In this document: positions 7,663-15,422 of the stretch, in pieces
How positions within the stretch are numbered: position 1 is the stretch's first letter
Layout of the letters: every line of letters begins with the position of its first letter
Source of the DNA: Mycoplasmatota bacterium
Lineage (GTDB): Bacteria > Bacillota_I > Bacilli_A > Acholeplasmatales > Acholeplasmataceae
Reading direction: 5' to 3'
NCBI GenBank assembly: GCA_024650045.1
Contig: JANKMU010000017.1
Coordinates: 1-36,820 of the forward strand
DNA length: 36,820 nt
Position numbers and translations under genes: made by a program
Notes under the pieces: model-generated
The model's input: the letters and a program-made list of their open reading frames with translations, nothing else
The model's database searches: none
Told to the model about the DNA's origin: nothing

Positions 7663-8925
7663 ATGAAAATCAACATTTTACAGATTTACAAGCAAATTAA
7701 CAAAAGAAGGGAGGAAAGATTGTATGAAGCAGAACCTATAGGATCTGCAATCAAGTTTAAAAGAAAAGAAATGAATATGACTCTAGAAGAAAGTTCAGAA
7801 GGAATATGCAGTGTCTCATATTTGTCAAAACTAGAAAACAACCTGATCATTCCAGGCAGTCGATTCATTGAACAATTGAAAAAAAGATTTGATTTAACTG
7901 ATACAACTGGTGCTGATTACGAACATTATGTATCACATTTAAATGTTGTTATTGATTCAATGATCAATGAATCAGATTCACTGGATGAAATCGTATTGGA
8001 ATATGATAAAAGAAATGATTATCAAGCATTCCTCATACGCCTAGGTGTATACACAATCAAAAAAGATTATGATGAAGCAAGTAAACATTTTTGGGATATT
8101 AGATCATTGATACCCAATCTAAATGACAAAGAATTATCATTATTACTTATTTGTTTAAGTGACATATTATTTAGTCAACAACAATATGGTGATGCAAGTA
8201 AAGTATTAGCATGCATACCATCAACTAACAAATTGGACTCTAGACTCGTCATGTTATTCATGAAAAACAAGTTGTTAAATGCATTCCGTATGCACAAGAT
8301 TGCTGACATATTAAATTTGTACACAGAATATGTTAGTATATTAATTGAGTCTCAACATTATCATTTTCTTCAAGATATTAGGAGTGAATATATTTTATTT
8401 CAATCCATGTATCAAGATCCTAATGAGATAAAACAAAAACTGATGAAGATGAATCATACATCAGAAATTGAACAGAATTACACTTTAGCACAAGCATATT
8501 TTAATTATCAACAATATGATGAAGTTATGAAATATACTTCACCGTATTACAAAAAATGCTCCAAGTTTCTGATTATTCATTTAATTGCACTAGATTACAT
8601 GAAAAAGGAAGATGCAATCAATCAAGTTCTTGATGAAGTAAATCAAATGACTGATTTAAATCAAACTGCAAAACTCATTATTACACACTTAAAACACAAA
8701 TACAATATGGATAAATTAAGGTTATTGAATTACTTGAGAAGAGAGATTTTAGGCATCAAAGCTTTAACAGATGATTATCAAGTTCTAGACTACTTAATGC
8801 ATGATACACAACATCTGTTTTCAGAGCATCAACATTATAAAGAAGCAGTTCAGGTTGTTAAAAAGTTTCTACCAAAACTTAAGATGTTAAAAAGAGCTGA
8901 ACAACAAAGAAATACTGAAGATTAA
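7663..8925 (+). CDS. XRE-family HTH regulator with a helical (TPR-like) C-terminal domain
   Basis: The protein has 420 residues from ATG 7663, which follows GGGAGGG (7653-7659); the in-frame TTG at 7651 would put that site inside the gene. Residues about 25-85 form an XRE/Cro-type helix-turn-helix (IGSAIKFKRKEMNMTLEE, then SVSYLSKLENN). The remaining 330 residues are almost wholly helical, with repeated pairs such as YDEASKHF and YGDASKVLACIP, resembling degenerate tetratricopeptide repeats. HTH plus TPR is the layout of RRNPP (Rgg/PlcR/PrgX-type) peptide-responsive regulators, but no signal peptide gene is visible next to it. It has its own promoter and terminator and directly precedes the ABC exporter operon, a possible target. 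Exact role unknown. Confidence 0.75.
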   Translation: MKINILQIYKQINKRREERLYEAEPIGSAIKFKRKEMNMTLEESSEGICSVSYLSKLENNLIIPGSRFIEQLKKRFDLTDTTGADYEHYVSHLNVVIDSMINESDSLDEIVLEYDKRNDYQAFLIRLGVYTIKKDYDEASKHFWDIRSLIPNLNDKELSLLLICLSDILFSQQQYGDASKVLACIPSTNKLDSRLVMLFMKNKLLNAFRMHKIADILNLYTEYVSILIESQHYHFLQDIRSEYILFQSMYQDPNEIKQKLMKMNHTSEIEQNYTLAQAYFNYQQYDEVMKYTSPYYKKCSKFLIIHLIALDYMKKEDAINQVLDEVNQMTDLNQTAKLIITHLKHKYNMDKLRLLNYLRREILGIKALTDDYQVLDYLMHDTQHLFSEHQHYKEAVQVVKKFLPKLKMLKRAEQQRNTED

Positions 8926-8951
8926 GGCTTTTCTTAATCTTTTTTTCTTTT
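8918..8951 (+). terminator. Terminator after the XRE regulator
   Basis: AAGATTAAG (8918-8926) pairs with CTTAATCTT (8933-8941) over a 6-nt loop and is followed by a T-rich tail. The regulator stop codon is inside the stem. Confidence 0.85.
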
Positions 8952-8985
8952 TACCCCTATTTTTGTGCATTATGCCCTGAAAAAA

Positions 8986-9014
8986 TTGACTAAATTTGAC
9001 AATTCTTATATACT
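8986..9014 (+). promoter_or_regulatory. Promoter of the ABC exporter operon
   Basis: TTGACT (8986-8991) and TATACT (9009-9014) are 17 bp apart. A second TTGACA lies at 8996-9001 but has no -10 at proper spacing. CTTATATA is directly repeated at 9005-9012 and 9013-9020 across the -10. AAGGAGGG at 9025-9032 is a strong ribosome binding site. Confidence 0.65.
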
Positions 9015-9038
9015 TATATAGGCTAAGGAGGGAACATC

Positions 9039-10880
9039 ATGCGAATCATAAAATTATTCGGCTTAGCAAAGGGCTTTTTAGTACTCTTCATGGTAGCTGC
9101 TTTCTTAACAGCCTTTCACCAGTGGACTTACTCGAACGTTCCCTTGTTTACACAATACTTAATCAAGACACTTTTGGCGCAACCAGGTATCGCACCAGGA
9201 AGTGTAACTGTAGGTGAAGTTAACTTACCTTCTTTTCTGATAGCTTATTTCGAACAGAGTAGTGTTTTCTTAGAGGTGGTTATTAGAATAGCACTATCTT
9301 TAATGGTTCTTCAGATCTTTAGATTTTCTCTAAGATTTTTTGAAATGTGGCTTAAAGGATCAATTCAAGAACGTATGGCAGAAAAAATGAGAATTAGATT
9401 ATATGCACATATTCAAGACTTGAATTATGAGTTTCATAATAATGCAGATAGTGGAGATTTAATCCAACGTGTTACAACTGATGTTGAAGCTACCACAAGT
9501 TTTTTAACGGGTAGAATGTTAGATGTTGTTCATCTATCAGCTACTTTATTCTTTGGCGCATATCAACTCATTCGAATTAATCCAACTATGGTATGGGTAT
9601 CACTTGCTATCGTACCTTTAGTTGCAGTTTCATCAACAATTTATTTTGTTAAAATCGATAAAATATTTAAAAATATCGAGGAAACTGAATCAAAAATGAT
9701 GACAGTTGTTCAAGAAAATTTATCAGGAGCACGTGTTGTTAGAGCTTTTGCTAATGAAGTTTTTGAAATCGAAAAAATGGATACTAAAAATAGAGAGTAT
9801 GCAAATGCGCTTAAAAAAGCAAATAAAATTGTTGCCTTTTATTGGGGTGCAATGGACTTTGTTGGCATTAGCCAGTACTTAGTTATTATTGCTATCGGTG
9901 TTTATGCAGTTCAAAGAGGAACTATGGATGCTTCTGGTGTCGTAGCATCATTATCACTTGTAGGTATGCTTATTTGGCCAGTTAGAGGTCTAGGTAGAAT
10001 TATTAATGATTTTGGAAAAGCTTTGGTTGCATCAGATAGAATTAACGAAATTTTAGACAAACCAAGTGAATATGAGAACGATGGTACTCAAAAACCTGAT
10101 GTTAGAGGTTCAATTGAGTTTAGAGATGTATCATTTAAGTTTTCTGACACCAATGATCATTTACTTAAACAAGTTAGTTTTAACATAAAAGCAGGTCAAA
10201 CCGTTGCTATCATCGGTCGTACAGGTAGTGGTAAATCAACAATTATCAATCTATTATTAAGAATGTATGAATATGACCAAGGAGATATCTTAATTGATGG
10301 TATCTCATTAAAAGAAATTAGTAAAAAACACATTCGCAATCAAGTTGGAGTCGTTTTACAAGATCCATTTTTATACTCTAAAACAGTATTTGAGAATATT
10401 GCGATTGCACAAAAGAACGCGCAAAGAGAACGTGTTTATCGTGCTGCAGAAACAGCAGCACTTGCAAAAGATATTAGAACGTTCAAACAAGGTTATGAAA
10501 CCGTTGTTGGCGAAAAAGGAACTACTTTATCCGGTGGACAAAAACAAAGAGTTGCGATTGCTCGCGTCTTAGTTTCAGATAAACCGATATTGATATTTGA
10601 TGATGCACTAAGTGCTGTTGACAATAAAACGGATATGATGATTCGTGAAGCTTTACTCAACAAAGATTATAAGCATACAACAATCATTATTACTCACCGT
10701 ATAACAACTGCAAAAGAAGCAGATCAAATCATAGTCCTTGATCAAGGACGAATTGAAGCGATTGGTACTCATAAAGCTTTATCTAAACAAGAAGGCTTAT
10801 ATAAAAAACTTTGGGATATTCAAGGTAAATTAGAGCACGAGTTCCAAGCTTTATTAAAGGCAGGTGAAGACGATGCATAA
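9039..10880 (+). CDS. Heterodimeric ABC exporter, subunit with the degenerate catalytic site
   Basis: This is a 613-residue type IV ABC exporter half: a six-helix transmembrane domain (about 1-330) fused to a nucleotide-binding domain. Walker A is GRTGSGKST (about 393), the signature is a canonical LSGGQKQR (about 497), and the His switch is ITHR. Walker B ends in Asp521-Asp522, so the catalytic Glu is replaced by Asp. The partner gene has the opposite pattern. This is the known asymmetry of BmrCD, LmrCD and TM287/288 heterodimers. The segment between the first two membrane helices is unusually long (about residues 30-70, rich in Pro, Gly and Val). Substrate is unknown; drugs, lipids or peptides are all possible. 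Confidence 0.9.
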   Translation: MRIIKLFGLAKGFLVLFMVAAFLTAFHQWTYSNVPLFTQYLIKTLLAQPGIAPGSVTVGEVNLPSFLIAYFEQSSVFLEVVIRIALSLMVLQIFRFSLRFFEMWLKGSIQERMAEKMRIRLYAHIQDLNYEFHNNADSGDLIQRVTTDVEATTSFLTGRMLDVVHLSATLFFGAYQLIRINPTMVWVSLAIVPLVAVSSTIYFVKIDKIFKNIEETESKMMTVVQENLSGARVVRAFANEVFEIEKMDTKNREYANALKKANKIVAFYWGAMDFVGISQYLVIIAIGVYAVQRGTMDASGVVASLSLVGMLIWPVRGLGRIINDFGKALVASDRINEILDKPSEYENDGTQKPDVRGSIEFRDVSFKFSDTNDHLLKQVSFNIKAGQTVAIIGRTGSGKSTIINLLLRMYEYDQGDILIDGISLKEISKKHIRNQVGVVLQDPFLYSKTVFENIAIAQKNAQRERVYRAAETAALAKDIRTFKQGYETVVGEKGTTLSGGQKQRVAIARVLVSDKPILIFDDALSAVDNKTDMMIREALLNKDYKHTTIIITHRITTAKEADQIIVLDQGRIEAIGTHKALSKQEGLYKKLWDIQGKLEHEFQALLKAGEDDA

Positions 10881-12702
10881 ACAAGATGAACATGATATTC
10901 AGTACAAGATTCAGTTAAGTACATGGAAAAAGATTTTAAGCATCGTATTTAAATCGAAAAAAAATCTTATATTATTAGCCCTGTTTTCAGGGATGTTAGC
11001 CATTTTAGATGGAGCATTTCCTTTAATTAATCGTTATGCGATTGACGTATTTTTCGTTGAAGGAGATTATTCGACATGGCCATATTTTGTTGCTGTCAAT
11101 TTATTGGTTGCTGCAGGATTTGGTTTATGTGTATGGGGATTTATCCATCAAGCTGGTGTTATTGAAGCAGATACGAGTTATGAGCTACGTAGACAAGCTT
11201 TTAAAAACTTACAAACATTATCGTATTCATATTTTGATCAAACTCCACAGGGTTGGGTTATGGCGCGTATGACATCAGATGCAAGAAGATTATCACTCAT
11301 TATTTCATGGGGGTTAGTCGACTTTGTTTGGGCAGGGTTATCGATGATAATCATAATGATTGTTTTATATGCTACGTTTGCTAAGCTTGCGTTAATTATT
11401 ACAATCATTTTACCAATCATGCTTGCTGTAGCTTATGTATTTAGAAAACTCATTTTGAAACAACATAGAAAAGCAAGAAAATATAATTCACAGCTTACAG
11501 CACAATATAGTGAAGGCTTCCTAGGAGCAAAAACAACAAAGAGCTTAAGCATAGAAGAAAGCAACTATGATGAATTCGCTTATACCGCACAATTATTAAA
11601 AAAATCAAGTATTAAAGCAGTCATTTCGTCAGCAGTCTTTTCATCTATCATCTTGGTTTTAGCATATATCGCTGTTGCAACAACAATGGTTCGTGGATCA
11701 GTTTATGTACTAGAAGTCGTGATAACAGTTGGTACATTAGCAATGTTTATTGCTTATACAGTTAATTTCTTTGAACCAGTTATGGCAATTTCAAGAATTT
11801 TATCAGATTTCCAAAATGCACAAGCATCAGCTGAGCGTATTGTTGGTTTGATTGAGACTAAATCAGATCTTGTTGATACAAAAGAAGTTGAAGAAAAATA
11901 TGGCTCATTGTTTAATGATAAAAAAGAGAACTGGGAATTACTAAAAGGGGATGTTGAGTTTAAAGATTTAACATTCTATTACAATGAAGATGAAGTTATT
12001 TTAGATCATTTCAATTTGAAAGTTAAGGCAGGACAAAGTGTTGCTTTAGTTGGACATACTGGTTCTGGAAAAACAACCTTAATCAATTTATTATCAAGAT
12101 TCTACGAACCAAAAGAAGGCTCTATTCTAATTGATGGTAAGGATTATCGTGAAAGAAGTATCCATTGGCTGCACAGTCGATTAGGCTACGTCCTTCAAAG
12201 TCCACATTTATTTAGTACAACAGTGATGGAAAATATTCGTTATGGTAAATTAGACGCTACCGATGAAGAAGTCATTTATGCAGCGAAAATGGTTGGTGTT
12301 GATAGTTTTGTTTCAAAACTAGATTTAGGATATCAAACATTTGTTGGTGAAGGTGGTAACTTACTATCTGTAGGTCAAAAACAATTAATTTCATTTGCTA
12401 GAGCAGTCTTAGCTAATCCAAGAATACTAATTCTTGATGAAGCGACTTCTTCAATTGATTCGGAATCAGAAGTGATTATCCAAAATGCTACAGAAAAACT
12501 ATTAAATGATCGCACAAGTTTTATTGTTGCTCACCGATTATCAACTATTGTTAACGCGGATTTGATTGTCATGCTTGACATGGGACGCATTGTTGAAATG
12601 GGAACGCATGAAGAGCTTCTACAAAAAAGAGGCGAATACTTCGAGTTATACAAGAATCAATTTTTCAGAGAAAAAGGACAAGAACTCGAAGCAGTATTAT
12701 AA
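10873..12702 (+). CDS. Heterodimeric ABC exporter, catalytically complete subunit
   Basis: This is a 609-residue partner of the preceding gene, overlapping it by 8 bp. I prefer ATG 10873 with AGGTGA at 10862-10867; the GTG at 10864 falls inside that site. A transmembrane domain (about 1-325) is followed by Walker A GHTGSGKTT, a degenerate signature LSVGQ (498-502), Walker B ILILDE with catalytic Glu523, and H-loop VAHRLST. Thus the canonical ATP site is made by this Walker A/B plus the LSGGQ of the other subunit, and the silent site by the other Walker B Asp plus this LSVGQ. A linker of about 30 charged residues precedes the nucleotide-binding domain (VDTKEVEEKYGSLFNDKKEN). Confidence 0.9.
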   Translation: MHKQDEHDIQYKIQLSTWKKILSIVFKSKKNLILLALFSGMLAILDGAFPLINRYAIDVFFVEGDYSTWPYFVAVNLLVAAGFGLCVWGFIHQAGVIEADTSYELRRQAFKNLQTLSYSYFDQTPQGWVMARMTSDARRLSLIISWGLVDFVWAGLSMIIIMIVLYATFAKLALIITIILPIMLAVAYVFRKLILKQHRKARKYNSQLTAQYSEGFLGAKTTKSLSIEESNYDEFAYTAQLLKKSSIKAVISSAVFSSIILVLAYIAVATTMVRGSVYVLEVVITVGTLAMFIAYTVNFFEPVMAISRILSDFQNAQASAERIVGLIETKSDLVDTKEVEEKYGSLFNDKKENWELLKGDVEFKDLTFYYNEDEVILDHFNLKVKAGQSVALVGHTGSGKTTLINLLSRFYEPKEGSILIDGKDYRERSIHWLHSRLGYVLQSPHLFSTTVMENIRYGKLDATDEEVIYAAKMVGVDSFVSKLDLGYQTFVGEGGNLLSVGQKQLISFARAVLANPRILILDEATSSIDSESEVIIQNATEKLLNDRTSFIVAHRLSTIVNADLIVMLDMGRIVEMGTHEELLQKRGEYFELYKNQFFREKGQELEAVL

Positions 12703-12711
12703 AATAAAAGT

Positions 12712-12763
12712 AAAAGGATGTGATGTCCACTATCATAAGATAGAGGTGAAATCATGTCCTTTT
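12712..12763 (+). promoter_or_regulatory. Long hairpin covering the start codon of the Ig-repeat gene
   Basis: AAAAGGATGTGAT (12712-12724) can pair with ATCATGTCCTTTT (12751-12763) over 13 bp with two G-U pairs. A smaller hairpin CTATC/GATAG (12730-12734, 12739-12743) is nested in the loop. The 3' arm contains the ATG at 12754 and runs into T-rich sequence, so the structure could act as a terminator of the ABC operon or as a block to translation of the next gene. Function is inferred. Confidence 0.45.
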
Positions 12764-14823
12764 TATTATCGTTTTTTAGTTTCTTTACTGTATTAACTCA
12801 TCGAATTGATTGGATTAACGATTTTTTGACTCTAGAATTACACGATAATGTCGATGATTATATAGAAATGCCAGAAGCTAGATTATATATCAATGATAGG
12901 CGAGTATATGATCCAGATATGTATTATATAAGAAATGGTGTTGAATGGACATATATCTCAACTGTAAATACAAGTATAGTTAAAGCTTATACAATTAAGT
13001 ATCGTGTCTATTTTCCAACATACTCTATTTCACAAGTAAAAACGATAACATTTAATGTCGTAGATATCATTGCTCCAACATTCCATCATATTCCAAACTA
13101 TAAAATCCCATTAAACCAAAAATTACCTGATTTAGACTCAAATATCGTTTATAGTGATAATTATTACAAATTAGAAGAATTGAGTCTAAACATTGATACA
13201 ACTAAAATTGTATTAAATAGAATTGGTAATTATCCGATTGAGTACCGTATCTCTGATCCATCGGGAAATGTTACGATAAAAACTGGATATCTTGAAGTTT
13301 ATGATCACCTACCTCCAGAGATAAAACTAAAAAAAGAGTTAATCTTGCCTTATAATACTATATTTGTATGGCAAGATTACTTATCAATTATTGATAATTA
13401 TGATTTAGTTCTGCAAATTGATATTGATGATTCTCAAGTTGATTATTCTAAGTTAGGTGTATATCCTATTTCAGTAACAGCAACCGATCAAAGTGGGCTT
13501 AGTGAAACGATTATTCAAGATTTAACTATTATTGATAATGAAAAACCACAGCTTATCTTAAAAAGCCAACCACCGCCTATTGAAGTCTTTTCAAATTTAA
13601 GTGATAGTGAATTGAAATCATATATTATAGATATAAATGATAATTACGATGATTTATCTATTGATGATGTCATTGTTACACATGACATAGAATATGATGT
13701 GTTAGGGTATTACTATATTTATTATAGAGTATCAGATTATTCTAACAACATACTTGATACTAAAATAAAAGTTCAAGTCGTTGATCAAACAAAACCTGAA
13801 ATTTGGCTGAATGAACCACTTGTTTTTAATGTCTTTGATCCCATACCCTTCTTAGATACATATATAGATTACTCAGATAATTACACACATAAAGACCAAT
13901 TAATCTTAAAAATTACAGCTTCATTCAAAATGAATATCGTTGGTAAATCTATCGTTACTTTTGAAGTTAGTGATACTTCGAAAAATAAAACGACCTATCA
14001 TACATATATTGAAATCGTTGATATAACCCCCCCTGAACTATATCAAATCAACGATATCATTATCACTGATTTCCAAAAAAAATTATTAAGCTCTTTTTTT
14101 AATTATGAAGATAACTATGATGTAAAATCAAATTTAAAACTTGATATCAATGACCAGGATATTGATTATGAAAAAATCGGTAGTTATCCACTTTATGTTA
14201 CAGTTACTGATACCTCGGGTAATGTGATACAGTTAAGTTCGGAAATCATTGTCATAGATATTATTGAACCTACTTTATTGTTAAAACAAAGTGCAGTTCA
14301 AATACAAATTGGAAATGAACCCCTTGATCTATATTCATATATTTATCAAGCCTATGATAATTACGATAATTTAACCATTGATGATGTCGTTATCAATCAT
14401 CAAATTGACTATGACACAATCGGTGTTTATGAGGTTTTATACACATTATCTGATCAGTCGCAAAATATGAGTCAGCAAATATTGTATGTTTCAATTGATG
14501 ACCGGATTGCACCATGGATATCTGGTCCACCGGTCTCAATGACAATGCATGAATTTTTTAATCCTTTAGATGGTATTGAAGCAGGAGATAATCTTAACGA
14601 TTATGAAATAACTTTCTTTCCGAAAACAATTGATACATCGACACCAGGAGACAAAACAATAACATATGTTATTACCGATTCAAGAGGTAACTATACAACT
14701 TTTGAACGCACTATTACAGTATATCCAGCAAAGGAAAGACAAGAAGTAACGATATATATACCTGTTATGATTGTTACAGTTTTAGGGATAGCATCTTGTT
14801 TTTATATTTGGAAGAAAGTGTGA
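12754..14823 (+). CDS. Membrane-anchored surface protein with about eight Ig-like (DUF5011/HYR-like) repeats
   Basis: The product has 689 residues. GAGGTGA at 12743-12749 supports the ATG. An N-terminal hydrophobic stretch (residues 2-14) may be a signal segment, although it lacks basic residues in front. Then follow about eight units of 75-85 residues, each with the pattern DNYD, then IDYxxxGxYxxxYxVxD, then SGN or similar, then hhVhDxxxPxh (for example GSYPLYVTVTDTSGN). This is the beta-sandwich pattern of bacterial Ig-like DUF5011/HYR domains. Residues about 666-686 form one C-terminal membrane helix ending in a basic tail (IWKKV), so the repeats should face outward. Such proteins serve as stalks or adhesins. 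It follows the ABC operon by 51 bp; no separate promoter is seen. Confidence 0.75.
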   Translation: MSFLLSFFSFFTVLTHRIDWINDFLTLELHDNVDDYIEMPEARLYINDRRVYDPDMYYIRNGVEWTYISTVNTSIVKAYTIKYRVYFPTYSISQVKTITFNVVDIIAPTFHHIPNYKIPLNQKLPDLDSNIVYSDNYYKLEELSLNIDTTKIVLNRIGNYPIEYRISDPSGNVTIKTGYLEVYDHLPPEIKLKKELILPYNTIFVWQDYLSIIDNYDLVLQIDIDDSQVDYSKLGVYPISVTATDQSGLSETIIQDLTIIDNEKPQLILKSQPPPIEVFSNLSDSELKSYIIDINDNYDDLSIDDVIVTHDIEYDVLGYYYIYYRVSDYSNNILDTKIKVQVVDQTKPEIWLNEPLVFNVFDPIPFLDTYIDYSDNYTHKDQLILKITASFKMNIVGKSIVTFEVSDTSKNKTTYHTYIEIVDITPPELYQINDIIITDFQKKLLSSFFNYEDNYDVKSNLKLDINDQDIDYEKIGSYPLYVTVTDTSGNVIQLSSEIIVIDIIEPTLLLKQSAVQIQIGNEPLDLYSYIYQAYDNYDNLTIDDVVINHQIDYDTIGVYEVLYTLSDQSQNMSQQILYVSIDDRIAPWISGPPVSMTMHEFFNPLDGIEAGDNLNDYEITFFPKTIDTSTPGDKTITYVITDSRGNYTTFERTITVYPAKERQEVTIYIPVMIVTVLGIASCFYIWKKV

Positions 14824-14834
14824 CAGTATACTTT

Positions 14835-14863
14835 TTGACAAACCTGAATAATTACACTATAAT
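14835..14863 (+). promoter_or_regulatory. Perfect consensus sigma-A promoter of flavodoxin
   Basis: TTGACA (14835-14840) and TATAAT (14858-14863) both match the consensus exactly with the ideal 17-bp spacer. Confidence 0.85.
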
Positions 14864-14910
14864 GATTGCGTAGATATATTTATAAATTTAGTAAAAGGAG
14901 AATAATAAAC

Positions 14911-15342
14911 ATGGCAAATGTATTATTAGTATATTGGAGTGGAACCGGCAATACAGAAATTATGGCTGAGAAAATTAAAGAAGGATTAGAAAGTGCTGGT
15001 GAAACTGTAGATTTTAGAACAGTTGACGCAGTTGATCCTAGCGATGTTGCTGATTTTGATAAACTTGTATTTGGATGCCCATCAATGGGAGTTGAAGTAT
15101 TAGAAGAAGATGAATTTGAACCATTTTTTGAAGAAGTAGAAGGTAGTCTTTCAGGTAAAAAAGTAGCACTATTCGGTTCATATGGATGGGGTGAAGGTGA
15201 ATGGATGGATGCATGGCAAGAACGCGTAATCGCAGCTGGTGCAACTTTATTCAAAGATGAAGGATTAAAAATCAATTCAACACCAAGTAGTGAAGAAGAA
15301 GAAACTTGTGTTGAATTTGGTGAAGAATTCGCTAAGTTCTAA
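14911..15342 (+). CDS. Flavodoxin
   Basis: This is a 143-residue FMN-binding electron carrier of the short-chain type. The phosphate loop SGTGNT is at residues 10-15. The isoalloxazine-binding loops are GCPSMGVEVLEEDEF and GSYGWGEGEW, whose Trp and Tyr/Gly pattern is typical of clostridial flavodoxins. It is strongly acidic. ATG 14911 is preceded by AAAAGGAG (14893-14900); an upstream in-frame ATG-less extension to 14866 has no ribosome site and lies at the promoter. It is a single-gene unit between a perfect promoter and a terminator, so expression should be high. Partners (for example pyruvate:flavodoxin oxidoreductase) are not in the window. Confidence 0.93.
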   Translation: MANVLLVYWSGTGNTEIMAEKIKEGLESAGETVDFRTVDAVDPSDVADFDKLVFGCPSMGVEVLEEDEFEPFFEEVEGSLSGKKVALFGSYGWGEGEWMDAWQERVIAAGATLFKDEGLKINSTPSSEEEETCVEFGEEFAKF

Positions 15343-15350
15343 AATGTAGA

Positions 15351-15377
15351 AAAAATGCTAAGTTAGCATTTTTTTTT
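15351..15377 (+). terminator. Terminator after flavodoxin
   Basis: AAATGCT (15353-15359) pairs with AGCATTT (15365-15371) over loop AAGTT, continued by a T run. Confidence 0.85.
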
Positions 15378-15396
15378 AATTATATAACCATTAACT

Positions 15397-15405
15397 TGTT
15401 ATAAT
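15397..15405 (+). promoter_or_regulatory. Extended -10 promoter of dnaE
   Basis: TGTTATAAT is a full extended -10. No recognisable -35 is present because the upstream DNA is the flavodoxin terminator. Confidence 0.5.
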
Positions 15406-15422
15406 AAGACTAGGTGATGAAA

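Noticed and set aside
8996-9218. 73-residue plus-strand ORF starting before the ABC gene
   Set aside because: It begins inside the promoter and runs in another frame over the first ABC subunit; no ribosome site at its start.
14880-15275. 131-residue minus-strand ORF over the flavodoxin gene
   Set aside because: The plus-strand flavodoxin is certain and has a promoter, ribosome site and terminator; the reverse frame is Ser/Pro-rich shadow sequence.
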